Assembly (NCBI RefSeq): GCF_034313965.1
Contig: NZ_JAVIWQ010000002.1
Coordinates: 3,534,001-3,598,000 of the forward strand
Direction of reading: 5' to 3'
Length of the DNA stretch: 64,000 nt
Source: Herbaspirillum sp. RTI4
GTDB taxonomy: Bacteria; Pseudomonadota; Gammaproteobacteria; Burkholderiales; Burkholderiaceae_D
In this document: positions 20,598 to 29,913 of the stretch, in pieces
Layout: every line of letters begins with the position of its first letter
Position numbering within the stretch: the first letter of the stretch is position 1
The notes under the pieces: generated by a model
The model's database searches: none
Seen by the model: only the letters and a program-made list of their open reading frames with translations
Told to the model about the DNA's origin: nothing
Program-made: the position numbers and the translations under genes

Positions 20598-21140
20598 TTA
20601 TGTGACTACGTTCTCGCGTGGTGCGCCGGGGGTATCCACAAATTCCACGTCGAGGCCATGCGCCCGCATCCAGTCCGCGACCGCGTAACCCGTGCCTGCG
20701 CGCCAGGGAAGTAACTCGGCAGGAGGCACTAGCCGGTATTCCAGCAGCTCCTCGGAAAGACGAATCTCGCCAGTAGCTTTTACGTGATAAGCAATGATCA
20801 ATTCATTCTTGCGCATGAATTCATAGACGCCGATCAGGCTGATTTCCTGCGCATCCAGATTGGTTTCTTCCTTGATTTCACGGGCGATTCCTTGTTCAGG
20901 CGTTTCATCGCGCTCCATGAAACCGGTAATCAAGGCAAATTTTCCTTCCGCCCATGCCGCATTGCGCGCCAGCAGAATGCGGCCGTCGATTTCCACCAGC
21001 GCCGCCAGAACCGGCAAGGGATTATCCCAGTGCGTCCAGTGCGCGTCGGGGCAAGCCAGCCGCTGTTTGCCACCCTCCCCGATATCAGCCCGCCATATCA
21101 GCGGCGCGGCACAGTGAGGGCAAAATTTAAAGTCGCTCAT
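20598..21140 (-). CDS. NudC-like Nudix hydrolase
   Basis: Hydrolyses nucleoside diphosphates linked to another moiety (X), probably a dinucleotide or NDP derivative. 180 aa from the ATG at 21140, 5 bp past the alaS stop. The N-terminus holds a zinc-ribbon-like FCPHC with a further Cys at about 30, as in NADH pyrophosphatase-type proteins. The Nudix box GFMERDETPEQGIAREIKEE is complete in its acidic residues. It is much shorter than NudC (about 260 aa), so the exact substrate is unknown. Probably co-transcribed with alaS. Confidence 0.92.
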   Translation of the reverse strand: MSDFKFCPHCAAPLIWRADIGEGGKQRLACPDAHWTHWDNPLPVLAALVEIDGRILLARNAAWAEGKFALITGFMERDETPEQGIAREIKEETNLDAQEISLIGVYEFMRKNELIIAYHVKATGEIRLSEELLEYRLVPPAELLPWRAGTGYAVADWMRAHGLDVEFVDTPGAPRENVVT

Positions 21141-21145
21141 AGGAA

Positions 21146-23770
21146 TCAAGCCCGCTCGGCAACCCATGCCGCCACGCTTTGCAGCGCCGCTGGCAAACCA
21201 CTTGGGTCCGTACCGCCTGCCTGCGCCATATCGGCCCGTCCGCCGCCCTTGCCGCCCACTTGCTGGGCGACATGGTTGACCAGCTCACCGGCCTTGATGC
21301 GGGAGGTCGCATCGGCTGTCACGCCGGCAATCAGTGTGACCTTGCCGTCGCTGACCGAGGCCAGTACGATGGCGGCAGTTTTCAGTTTGGATTTGAGCTT
21401 GTCCATCGTCTCGCGCAAAGTAGCGCTGTCGGCTCCGTCCAAGGCGGCAGCCAGCACTTTGACGCCATTGACGTCAACGGCTTGTGCCAGTAACTCATCG
21501 CCCTGATTCGACGCCAGCTTGGATTTCAGTCCGGTCAGTTCTTTTTCCAGCCCCTTCACATGCTCCTGCACCTGCGCAATGCGCTGGGTCAGTTCATCGG
21601 CCGGTGCCTTCAACGCGGCTGCGGCGTCATTGATGCGGCTGCTCAAGGTCTGAACCAGCGCCAGCGCGCCTTCGCCCGTCACCGCTTCCACGCGACGGAT
21701 ACCGGCGGCAACGCCACCTTCCGCGACGATCTTGAACAAGCCGATGTCGCCGGTGCGCTGCACATGGGTACCGCCACACAGTTCCCGCGACGAGCCTATC
21801 GACAGCACACGGACTTCATCGCCGTATTTTTCACCGAACAAGGCCATGGCACCTGCGCTGACGGCGGCATCAAATCCCATGACCTGGGCTTCAGTCGCGG
21901 AGTTGCTTAAAATTTCGCGGTTGACGATTTGTTCGACCAGACGGATCTGCTCGGCGCTCACCGGGGCGTTGTGACTAAAGTCGAAACGGGTCTTGTCCGC
22001 GTCCACCAGCGAGCCTTTTTGCGCGACATGCGCGCCCAGCACTTCGCGCAGGGCCTTGTGCATCAGATGCGTGGCCGAGTGGTTGCGCATGATTTGCGCA
22101 CGGCGCGCGATATCGACCCGGGCGTCGAGCTGATCGCCCAGCGCCAGCGTGCCGGTCGTCAAGATGCCATGAAGACCAAAAACATCGGGTTGGATTTTTT
22201 GCGTATCGGCTACGGCAAAAGCGTTACCGGACGATTCCAGCACCCCGGCATCGCCCGCCTGCCCGCCTGATTCCGCATAAAACGGCGAGACGTCGAGTAC
22301 CACGATTGCCTCTTGCCCGGCAGCGATACGATCGACAGCAACGCCGCCGACATACAAAGCGGTGATGCTGGCCGGCTGGCTCAGCGTGTCGTAACCGACG
22401 AAGCGGGTCTTGACACCGTGGTAATCGATGACAGAGGCGGTCTTGAATTTTCCGGCGGCGCGAGCAGTCGATTTCTGACGTTCCATTGCAGCGTCGAAAC
22501 CGGCTTCGTCCAGCTGCACGTTGCGTTCACGGCAGATATCGGCCGTCAGGTCGAGCGGGAAGCCGAAGGTATCGTAAAGCGTGAAGGCAGTGTCGCCGTC
22601 CAGTTTGCCCGGGGTCTTGGTCAGCGCTACTTCCAGGATTTTCATGCCGTGTTCCAGCGTTTCGCCGAAGCGCTCTTCTTCCTGCTTCAAGACTTGTTCC
22701 ACGCGCTCTGCGGCGGCGGTCAGTTCGGGATAAGCGGCGCCCATTTCGACGACCAGATCCTTGACCAGTTTGTAGAAAAACGGCCGGGTCTGGCCCAGCT
22801 TATGGCCATGACGCAATGCGCGACGGATGATACGGCGCAGCACATAACCACGACCTTCATTGCCGGGAATCACGCCATCGACAATCAGGAAGGAAGTCGC
22901 GCGAATATGGTCGGCGATGACTTTCAAGGAATTTTCTTGCAAATCGGTAATGCCGGTTTCGCGCGCAGCCGCCTGAATCAGGCGCTGGAACAGGTCGATT
23001 TCGTAATTGCTGTGGACATGCTGCAAAATCGCTGCGAGTCGTTCCAGTCCCATGCCGGTATCGACGCAAGGAGCGGGCAAGGGGGACAGTACCGCTTCGC
23101 CGGTCGCAGGGTCGATCTGACGATCGAACTGCATGAACACGTTGTTCCAGATTTCAATATAGCGGTCGCCGTCGGCGTCAGGACTGCCCGGCGGGCCGCC
23201 CCAGACATCGGCACCGTGGTCATAGAAAATTTCGGAACAGGGTCCGCAGGGGCCGGTTTCAGCCATTTGCCAGAAATTATCAGACGCGTACGGTGCGCCC
23301 TTGTTGTCGCCGATACGCACGACGCGCTCTTTCGGCAAGCCGATTTCATTGACCCAGATGTCGTACGCTTCGTCATCGGTTTCATAAACGGTGGCCCAGA
23401 GCTTGTCGGCAGGCAGGCCATAAACGACGGTCAGCAACTCCCACGCCCACTTCAGCGATTCGCGCTTGAAGTAATCGCCAAAAGACCAGTTACCCAGCAT
23501 TTCAAAGAAGGTATGGTGGCGCGCCGTGTAACCGACATTTTCCAGATCGTTGTGCTTGCCGCCCGCCCGCAGGCAGCGCTGCACCGACGTGGCGCGCACG
23601 TAATTGCGCTGATCCGTGCCGAGGAACACGTCCTTGAACTGCACCATCCCCGAATTAGTAAACAGGAGCGTCGGATCGTTGCCCGGCACCAGGCTGGACG
23701 AACGGACGATCGTATGTCCTTTGGATTCGAAAAATTTGAGGAATTTATCGCGGATATCGGCTGAATTCAT
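21146..23770 (-). CDS. alaS: Alanyl-tRNA synthetase
   Basis: Charges tRNA-Ala. 874 aa from the ATG at 23770 ([20 protein letters not shown]), the normal N-terminus; the frame runs 7 codons further to a TTG. Class II catalytic core (1-450; [27 protein letters not shown]), editing domain with the zinc motifs HSATHLMH and CGGTH, and the C-terminal Ala/Gly-rich domain with [18 protein letters not shown]. Length matches the E. coli enzyme. Confidence 0.99.
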   Translation of the reverse strand: MNSADIRDKFLKFFESKGHTIVRSSSLVPGNDPTLLFTNSGMVQFKDVFLGTDQRNYVRATSVQRCLRAGGKHNDLENVGYTARHHTFFEMLGNWSFGDYFKRESLKWAWELLTVVYGLPADKLWATVYETDDEAYDIWVNEIGLPKERVVRIGDNKGAPYASDNFWQMAETGPCGPCSEIFYDHGADVWGGPPGSPDADGDRYIEIWNNVFMQFDRQIDPATGEAVLSPLPAPCVDTGMGLERLAAILQHVHSNYEIDLFQRLIQAAARETGITDLQENSLKVIADHIRATSFLIVDGVIPGNEGRGYVLRRIIRRALRHGHKLGQTRPFFYKLVKDLVVEMGAAYPELTAAAERVEQVLKQEEERFGETLEHGMKILEVALTKTPGKLDGDTAFTLYDTFGFPLDLTADICRERNVQLDEAGFDAAMERQKSTARAAGKFKTASVIDYHGVKTRFVGYDTLSQPASITALYVGGVAVDRIAAGQEAIVVLDVSPFYAESGGQAGDAGVLESSGNAFAVADTQKIQPDVFGLHGILTTGTLALGDQLDARVDIARRAQIMRNHSATHLMHKALREVLGAHVAQKGSLVDADKTRFDFSHNAPVSAEQIRLVEQIVNREILSNSATEAQVMGFDAAVSAGAMALFGEKYGDEVRVLSIGSSRELCGGTHVQRTGDIGLFKIVAEGGVAAGIRRVEAVTGEGALALVQTLSSRINDAAAALKAPADELTQRIAQVQEHVKGLEKELTGLKSKLASNQGDELLAQAVDVNGVKVLAAALDGADSATLRETMDKLKSKLKTAAIVLASVSDGKVTLIAGVTADATSRIKAGELVNHVAQQVGGKGGGRADMAQAGGTDPSGLPAALQSVAAWVAERA

Positions 23771-23961
23771 GGGCGTGGGCAACTTGGTCAAAATAGCGAA
23801 AAATAGCGCTAAAAACGCTCGATTATACGTGATAAGGGCGCTGATAACAGCGATGGCCAGACCGAGTGTTCACCCAATCAGGAGTAAAGCGAAAACACGG
23901 CCAGGACGAATACAGGACGACGACAACTCAGGTCAGCTGTCTAGCCAAAAATCGACAACGT

Positions 23962-23993
23962 AAAAAAACCCGCCCGGATTGCTCGGGGCGGGT
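23962..23993 (-). terminator. Rho-independent terminator after the Lys/His-rich peptide gene
   Basis: ACCCGCCC and GGGCGGGT (one-base offset) form a GC-rich stem, followed on the minus strand by seven T residues. It lies about 85 bp beyond the stop of 24080-24292. Confidence 0.85.
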
Positions 23994-24079
23994 CAAGGAT
24001 GATATCGACCGGTTAATTTCCATGGACTCAGTAAAGCTCATCCATCCAAATTCACCGTATCAAAAACATCTACCGGTAT

Positions 24080-24292
24080 TCAGACACTTTTTTCAATTGG
24101 AGCAGCTGGCTTAGCTTTGTGATGCTTTTTATGCTTTTTGTGCTTCTTTTTTTCTGCAGGCTTGGCATCGGCGGCAGGAGCGGCCATTGGAGCTGCTGCC
24201 GCAGGAGCTGGCTGAGCTGCTGGCATTTGCGCCATGACAGGCAGAGAGAAAGCGGCAACGAGTACGGCAGCCAGCAGTGTATTGATCTTCAT
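24080..24292 (-). CDS. Small secreted Ala/Pro- and Lys/His-rich protein
   Basis: 70 aa. Residues 1-21 are a clear Sec signal peptide (MKINTLLAAVLVAAFSLPVMA). The mature part is Ala/Pro-rich, then has a basic cluster of Lys and His (KKKHKKHKKHHKAK). Composition resembles acid-shock (Asr-like) or metal-binding periplasmic peptides, but there is no firm family assignment. It has its own terminator and an AGGATG-containing leader, so it is a monocistronic gene. Confidence 0.75.
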   Translation of the reverse strand: MKINTLLAAVLVAAFSLPVMAQMPAAQPAPAAAAPMAAPAADAKPAEKKKHKKHKKHHKAKPAAPIEKSV

Positions 24293-24448
24293 TTGTCATC
24301 CTTCGAGAGTAATGTAAAGTTACAATTTTTCGCTGCCTGGTTGCTGGCGTCCGGTATGTACCGGGCTAGGCCTCCAGTCTCACGATTTTGCCCTTCGCAC
24401 CCTCAACGCCAGCCAATGAGCGGGCGTTGACAGCGCAACAAGCAAAAT

Positions 24449-25228
24449 TCAGTTACCGATCCGCATTGCTGCTGAATCGGCAAAATCCGAACCGATCACA
24501 TCAATACGATCGGTACAAAAACCGTCAACCCCCCAGGACAGAATCTCATCGGCCCGAGCGACATCATTGACGGTATAGCAAAACAGGCCATAACCCGCGC
24601 CTTTGATTTCCGCTGCCAGTGGCGCAGTCAGCCGGGCCTGGTTGACATGCAGAGCCACCGCATCCAGCCGCACCAGACGCTCGCGCCAGTCAGCGGGAAT
24701 AGCGTCAACCAGCAAGGCGCGCGGGATACCGGGTGCGGCCTCTCTGGCCGCCGCCAGCGCTTCCTCTGCAAACGAGGACAGTAAAGGCAGCGCCGCAGGG
24801 TCGCCACCGATGTGCGCGGCAAACCTGGCTGCCACCACGCTGGCTGCCATAGCGCCCGTTCGCGCCGCCACCGCCGGTGCAGAAGGTTTAATCTCGACAT
24901 TCATCCAGATACCGTTCTCTTGGCAGAATGACAATGCCTGCTCCAGACTCGGGACGGTGACACCGGTAAAACGCGCTGCCACCCAGCTTCCGGCATCCAT
25001 CGCCAGCAATTCTTGCGCGCTGTGGGCGGCCACCTCGCCGCTACCGGCAACCGTACGGCCGAAACGGGCATCATGCATCAGCACCGGAACCTCGTCGGCA
25101 GTCAGCATCACATCGAACTCCACCGCCCGATAGCCATGCTCCATGCCGCAAAGAAAGCCGGCAAGCGTGTTCTCGGGAGCCAGGGTTCCACCACCGCGAT
25201 GCGCAATCACTCTTGGATAAGGCCACAT
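24449..25228 (-). CDS. ugpQ: Glycerophosphodiester phosphodiesterase
   Basis: Hydrolyses deacylated phospholipid head groups to glycerol-3-phosphate plus alcohol. 259 aa from the ATG at 25228; the upstream in-frame extension (to 25303) runs through a tandem repeat and is unlike the family. GDPD signature: IAHRGGGTLAPENTLAGF with the catalytic His/Arg, EFDVMLTAD with metal-binding residues, and the second His in LMHDARFGRT. There is no signal peptide, so it is cytoplasmic like UgpQ, not periplasmic GlpQ. Confidence 0.93.
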   Translation of the reverse strand: MWPYPRVIAHRGGGTLAPENTLAGFLCGMEHGYRAVEFDVMLTADEVPVLMHDARFGRTVAGSGEVAAHSAQELLAMDAGSWVAARFTGVTVPSLEQALSFCQENGIWMNVEIKPSAPAVAARTGAMAASVVAARFAAHIGGDPAALPLLSSFAEEALAAAREAAPGIPRALLVDAIPADWRERLVRLDAVALHVNQARLTAPLAAEIKGAGYGLFCYTVNDVARADEILSWGVDGFCTDRIDVIGSDFADSAAMRIGN

Positions 25229-25235
25229 TATCGTC

Positions 25236-25263
25236 AATACCCCTCTTGTAATACCCCTCTTGT
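25236..25263. repeat. 14-bp perfect tandem duplication upstream of ugpQ
   Basis: AATACCCCTCTTGT occurs twice in direct succession. On the minus strand each copy contains AAGAGGGG, a purine-rich SD-like stretch, 13 nt or more from the ugpQ ATG. Confidence 0.95.
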
Positions 25264-25442
25264 CAAAACCTGCCGCACCTATCCTAAGCGCGAACGATAG
25301 CAAGGCACAAGGGGCAGTCCGGATTGCCGCCGTTTAGGTCCTGAAACTGTGGTTTCGCCACCAAATATGGACGCAAGCGCCGCGATCGGGACGTGCGGTA
25401 GAATGTACGCCACCCTCTATTTAAGACTACTTCCCGCAATCC

Positions 25443-27203
25443 ATGAGCAAAGAACTAAAAAACGGTCTGCCCCCTACTCCCCCTACCAATTTTCTACGCG
25501 GCATCATCGACGCCGACATTGCCGCCGGCACCTATGCCAATCGCCAGGATGCGCAAGGCGAATCGCTGCCACAGGTAGTCACCCGCTTTCCACCAGAACC
25601 CAACGGCTACTTGCACATCGGCCATGCCAAATCGATCTGCCTCAATTTCGGCCTGGCGCGCGACTACGGCGGACGTTGCCATTTGCGCTTCGATGATACC
25701 AATCCGGAAAAAGAAGATCAGGAATACGTCGATACCATCATCGATTCGGTTAAGTGGCTGGGTTTCGACTGGCACCACGATGGCCACCCGCACCTGTATT
25801 ACGCCAGTAATTATTTCGATTTCATGTATGCCGGGGCGCAAGCGCTGATACGCGCCGGCCACGCCTACGTCGACGAGCAAAACGCCGAACGCATGCGCGA
25901 AACGCGCGGCACGCTGACCGAGCCGGGAATCGACTCGCCGTGGCGCAACCGCCCGGCCGAGGAATCGCTCAGGCTGTTTGATGAAATGCGCGCCGGCACC
26001 CATGCCGACGGCACCCTCATCCTGCGCGCCAAAATCTCCATGGCCAGCCCCAACATGAATTTGCGCGATCCGGCCATCTATCGGATACGGCACGCCACCC
26101 ATCACAATACCGGCGACAAATGGTGCGTCTATCCCATGTACAGCTTCGCGCATCCTATTGAAGATGCGCTGGAAAATATCAGCCATTCAATCTGCACTCT
26201 GGAATTCGAAGACCAGCGCCCTCTTTACGACTGGGTACTGGAACGCCTTGCGGAAGCCGGTCTGCTGCAACCGCCCGCACCACGCCAGTATGAATTTGCC
26301 CGCCTGAACCTGACCTACATCGTCACCAGCAAGCGCAAGCTCAAACAACTGGTCGATGAAAAAATCGTCGACGGCTGGGATGACCCGCGCATGCCGACGC
26401 TGGTCGGTTTGCGCCGGCGCGGCTATACCCCGGAAGCCATCCGCCTGATGTGCGAACGCACCGGTGCCTCCAAGCACAATAGCTGGATCGATTACAGCGT
26501 GCTCGAAGGCGCCTTGCGCGACGATCTCGATCCCAAGGCCGCGCGCGCCGTCGCCGTGCTGAATCCGCTGAAACTGATCATCGACAACTTCCCGGAAAAT
26601 GCGGACGCGACAGAAACCGCCTGTAGCGCACCGGTGTATCCAATGGGTCACCCCGAGCATGACAGCGCAGTGCGCCGTTTTCCGATTTCAAAGGAATTGT
26701 GGATAGAACGCGAAGATTTCATGGAAGTCCCCAGCAAAGGCTACTTCCGGCTGTTTCCGGGCAACCGCGTACGCTTGCGCTACGGTTATGTTGTCGAATG
26801 CACCGGCTGCGACAAGGACGAGCAAGGCAACATCACCGCCGTCCACTGCACCTATTTCCCGGACAGCAAGAGCGGCACACCGGGCAGCGCCACCTACAAG
26901 GTCAAGGGCAACCTGCACTGGGTCAGTGCCGTTCATGCCCTGCAAGCAGAAGTGCGCCTGTATGAGCGCCTGTTTATCGATCCGCATCCCGATGCCGGCG
27001 GCAAGGATTTCAAAGCCGCGCTCAATCCCGACTCCCGCCAGGTGCTGCAAGCCTATCTGGAACCGACACTGCAAGACGCCCGTCCCGGCGATCTGTTCCA
27101 GTTTGAAAGACATGGTTATTTCGTTGCCGACCAGCTCGACAGCACGGCCGACAAACTGGTATTCAACCGCGCCGTCACGCTGAAAGACAGCTGGGGCAAA
27201 TAA
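25443..27203 (+). CDS. glnS: Glutaminyl-tRNA synthetase
   Basis: Charges tRNA-Gln directly. 586 aa. Class I signature HIGH at residues 58-61 (PEPNGYLHIGHAKSICLNFG) and the KMSKS equivalent in VTSKRKLKQLV. Anticodon-binding beta-barrel domains occupy about 345-575. The protein is normal length. It is followed 65 bp later by a DUF1993 gene on the same strand. Confidence 0.99.
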   Translation: MSKELKNGLPPTPPTNFLRGIIDADIAAGTYANRQDAQGESLPQVVTRFPPEPNGYLHIGHAKSICLNFGLARDYGGRCHLRFDDTNPEKEDQEYVDTIIDSVKWLGFDWHHDGHPHLYYASNYFDFMYAGAQALIRAGHAYVDEQNAERMRETRGTLTEPGIDSPWRNRPAEESLRLFDEMRAGTHADGTLILRAKISMASPNMNLRDPAIYRIRHATHHNTGDKWCVYPMYSFAHPIEDALENISHSICTLEFEDQRPLYDWVLERLAEAGLLQPPAPRQYEFARLNLTYIVTSKRKLKQLVDEKIVDGWDDPRMPTLVGLRRRGYTPEAIRLMCERTGASKHNSWIDYSVLEGALRDDLDPKAARAVAVLNPLKLIIDNFPENADATETACSAPVYPMGHPEHDSAVRRFPISKELWIEREDFMEVPSKGYFRLFPGNRVRLRYGYVVECTGCDKDEQGNITAVHCTYFPDSKSGTPGSATYKVKGNLHWVSAVHALQAEVRLYERLFIDPHPDAGGKDFKAALNPDSRQVLQAYLEPTLQDARPGDLFQFERHGYFVADQLDSTADKLVFNRAVTLKDSWGK

Positions 27204-27268
27204 ATAATCTCAACTGACGCTGCCCGAACGCCACCGCACTTCTCACCTGACAGAAAGAAACCAACGCC

Positions 27269-27778
27269 ATGAGCATTTCTACCTATACCGCTTCCGTTCC
27301 CGTCTTCAAGCAACTGCTGCTGGCACTGAAAGACGTCCTGGCCAAAGCCGAAGCGCACGCCATCGCCAAAAACATCGAACCGGCGGCCTTGCTGCAAGCC
27401 CGCCTGTTTCCCGACATGTTCCACCTGACCCGTCAGGTGCAGATCGCCGCCGATTTCGCCAAAAGCGTTACCGCCCGGCTGACCGGCGCGGAAGTGCCGT
27501 CCTATACCGACGAAGAACAAAGTTTCGCCGACCTGCAAGCGCGTCTGGACAAAACCATCGCCTTCCTCGACACGCTCACCGCCCAACAGTTTGAAGGCGG
27601 CGAAGCACTGGAAATCGTATTGCGCCCCGGCACACCGAAAGAGAAAAAACTCAGCGGCGCGGTCTACCTGACGCAATATGGCCTGCCGCAATTCCTGTTC
27701 CACGTCACCACCGCTTACGACATCCTGCGCCATAACGGCGTCGAGATTGGCAAACGCGACTTCATGGGCGCGTACTAA
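27269..27778 (+). CDS. DUF1993 family protein
   Basis: 169 aa, all-helical, probably a DinB-like four-helix bundle. It carries the family features FPDMFHLTRQVQIAADFAK near residue 50 and FLFHVTTAYDILRHNGVEIGKRDF at the end. Function is unknown; DUF1993 proteins are cytoplasmic and widespread in proteobacteria. AGAAAG lies a short distance before the ATG. Likely co-transcribed with glnS. Confidence 0.9.
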   Translation: MSISTYTASVPVFKQLLLALKDVLAKAEAHAIAKNIEPAALLQARLFPDMFHLTRQVQIAADFAKSVTARLTGAEVPSYTDEEQSFADLQARLDKTIAFLDTLTAQQFEGGEALEIVLRPGTPKEKKLSGAVYLTQYGLPQFLFHVTTAYDILRHNGVEIGKRDFMGAY

Positions 27779-27829
27779 AACACCCGGCAGCGCGGCGGAC
27801 TGGTCTTCCGCGCGGCATCGACAAAATCC

Positions 27830-28063
27830 TTATTTGAAACTGCGATTATCGTAAGCTGCACGCGCCGCATTGCAGCTCGATACCTGCTCCGTGGTCATCC
27901 CTGATGTGCCGTTCAGAGTGCACTGATCGGAGAACGATTTGGCCTCATCTATGTGCGTTTTATAGTAATTGTAAGATCTCTTGTTCGCTTCGCACCCGAC
28001 CAGCAAAGTCACAATAACGACAAGTAACGCCATTGGTTTTGCCAATGTATTTAAAATTCGCAT
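27830..28063 (-). CDS. EexN-like small lipoprotein
   Basis: 77 aa from the ATG at 28063. The N-terminus is a lipoprotein signal (LLVVIVTLLVGC, lipobox VGC, Cys24). The mature part has YNYYKTHIDEAKSFSDQC, then a second Cys pair, as in EexN-family entry-exclusion lipoproteins of conjugative elements. No conjugation genes are nearby. The frame extends 18 codons upstream, but those residues would displace the signal peptide. The match is by eye on a short sequence. Confidence 0.7.
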   Translation of the reverse strand: MRILNTLAKPMALLVVIVTLLVGCEANKRSYNYYKTHIDEAKSFSDQCTLNGTSGMTTEQVSSCNAARAAYDNRSFK

Positions 28064-28136
28064 GTCACTCTTTTCATTAAAAATAAAAAATTCGAAACAC
28101 TCTCCTGGCACCGTCACAGGAAAATGCAGCAGGTCA

Positions 28137-29312
28137 TTAACGCGCTTGCCGCCTTAAGCTCAGTAGCAATTGATGACCGATCCGGTTATCCCATTCAAAG
28201 CTATTTTTGAGAACAACGACCGCCGTCTTATGGCCGATATCGATGCCCACATAAGCGGTGTATCCGGCAACAACGCCAATCTGGTAAGCAATCGGCTCAC
28301 CCTCCACCTCATCAACTACCCACGAAATGGCGGCGGCTTCCTTGACCCGTGGAAAACGTACTCGCATATCATCAGCCATAACGGCATTCAATGGAAGGTC
28401 AGTATCCCAGACATGCGCGGCGGCGAACGACAATATATCCCGTGCGTTTGAATAAATAGCCCCTGCCCCTTGCATGAACGGCGTGAATTCCCAGTCCGGT
28501 ACCGCCTCGCCGCGACGAATAAATTTAGGCTGATCCCCTGAATAACCATGCGCACGCGATGAATAGCAAGGCAACGCCACCGGCGCATATCCCGTGCATT
28601 TCAGCCCCAGCGGAGCGATTATTTTTTGCTGCAACAGCATCCCGAGAGATGAACCTGTCCGCAGCTCCAAGATGTAGCCGAGCAGTCCGTAACCGATATT
28701 GGAATAGTGCGGAACTCCCGATGTATCCGCCTCAAAACCGGCCAGATAAGCCATGGCGTAATCACGATCCAAGTGACGATAAAAATTTTCACCGGTGAAC
28801 AAATACCTGACGAAAGGGGACAACATGGCGAACGTCATGGGTTGCCGTGGCAATCCCGAAGTATGCGTTGCCAGTTGCAGCACCGTTATTTTTTCAGCAT
28901 CAGGACTCAGTGGCGTAGTCGCCGGCAGCAAAGTACGCAGCGTCTCATCCCACGACAATACGCCGTCATCAACGAGTTTTGCCGTGATTGCACCCAAAAA
29001 TAACTTGCTCAAAGAACCGACGGCGAACAAGGTATCGCCGTCTGGTTTGATGCCGCTCGTTTTATCGGCAACGCCATAGCCGAAAAATTGCCTACTCCTG
29101 TCCGGCAACAGCACGCCGACCACCATCCCGGGCACCTGCCCTCCATCAATCAAGGGCTGCGCAAGAAAATCCACTTTTTGTTGCAGGTTGTTCCCGTCCA
29201 GACGCTTTGCCGCCGTCAGATTGCCGGAATCAAGTCCCACGGTACTCAGGCTCCCACAGCCTGCCAAGGCAGCGCACAGGGTGATAAGGGCTGCAATTTT
29301 CAAATCAACCAT
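28137..29312 (-). CDS. AmpH-like serine beta-lactamase/DD-peptidase family lipoprotein
   Basis: 391 aa. Begins with a lipoprotein signal (TLCAALAGC, Cys19), so it is probably anchored facing the periplasm. Class C beta-lactamase/penicillin-binding fold: nucleophile motif SLSK at 100-103 (AVGSLSKLFLG) and YSN at 203-205. The third KTG-like motif is not obvious; HGYSG and HKTAVVVLKN lie where it might be. The family includes AmpH (peptidoglycan DD-carboxy/endopeptidase) and esterases. True beta-lactamase activity is not implied. No ampR-type regulator is adjacent. Confidence 0.88.
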   Translation of the reverse strand: MVDLKIAALITLCAALAGCGSLSTVGLDSGNLTAAKRLDGNNLQQKVDFLAQPLIDGGQVPGMVVGVLLPDRSRQFFGYGVADKTSGIKPDGDTLFAVGSLSKLFLGAITAKLVDDGVLSWDETLRTLLPATTPLSPDAEKITVLQLATHTSGLPRQPMTFAMLSPFVRYLFTGENFYRHLDRDYAMAYLAGFEADTSGVPHYSNIGYGLLGYILELRTGSSLGMLLQQKIIAPLGLKCTGYAPVALPCYSSRAHGYSGDQPKFIRRGEAVPDWEFTPFMQGAGAIYSNARDILSFAAAHVWDTDLPLNAVMADDMRVRFPRVKEAAAISWVVDEVEGEPIAYQIGVVAGYTAYVGIDIGHKTAVVVLKNSFEWDNRIGHQLLLSLRRQAR

Positions 29313-29514
29313 TTCTATTCCGAAAATAATTTATTTAAAAAATAAATATATGGTTTTTATTGGCGTATGAAATATCAATTCAACATAAATTATTTTAAAA
29401 AAATAATACCCCATCCTGAAAATTGCCCCGCTCCGTTTCTCCGTATCCGGATCATCCGCCGCGACAGCCCGATAAAATGTAGAATCGGCCTCTCCCCTCA
29501 CATCAGGAACACCC

Positions 29515-29811
29515 ATGATCCTCGAAGTCGCAGACATCCGCATCCAGACCGGCCGCCAAGCCGAATTCGACCTGGCGATCACCGCCGCCGCCGCGACGAC
29601 CATCGCCAAAGCGACCGGCTATATCAGCCATCAGATCCACAAAGGCATCGAGTCGCCAGAGCGTTACCTGCTGACCGTGCAATGGGCCACACTGGAAAAC
29701 CACACCGTCGATTTCCGTGAATCGGCCCCATTTGCAGAATGGCGCCGCCTCGTCGGTCCGTTTTTCGCCTCACCTCCCGCAGTGGAACATTTTTCGCTGC
29801 TTAACGCCTAA
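29515..29811 (+). CDS. Antibiotic biosynthesis monooxygenase (ABM) domain protein
   Basis: 98-aa single-domain protein of the dimeric alpha/beta-barrel ABM superfamily. It starts MILEVADIRIQTGRQAEFD and contains YLLTVQWATLENHTVDFRES, typical of the family, which includes quinol monooxygenase-like and heme-degrading enzymes. The heme-binding residues cannot be judged. Its promoter should lie in the AT-rich 29313-29514 stretch between the divergent ampH-like gene and this one. Confidence 0.9.
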   Translation: MILEVADIRIQTGRQAEFDLAITAAAATTIAKATGYISHQIHKGIESPERYLLTVQWATLENHTVDFRESAPFAEWRRLVGPFFASPPAVEHFSLLNA

Positions 29812-29913
29812 AAAATCTGCTTTGGCCGGGCGGACAGACTCCATGCGAGAAATCCGCCCCGCCCGTCGTCTTACTTTTACGCTTACTCCCCTTACCTCGC
29901 ACTGGCGATCCGC

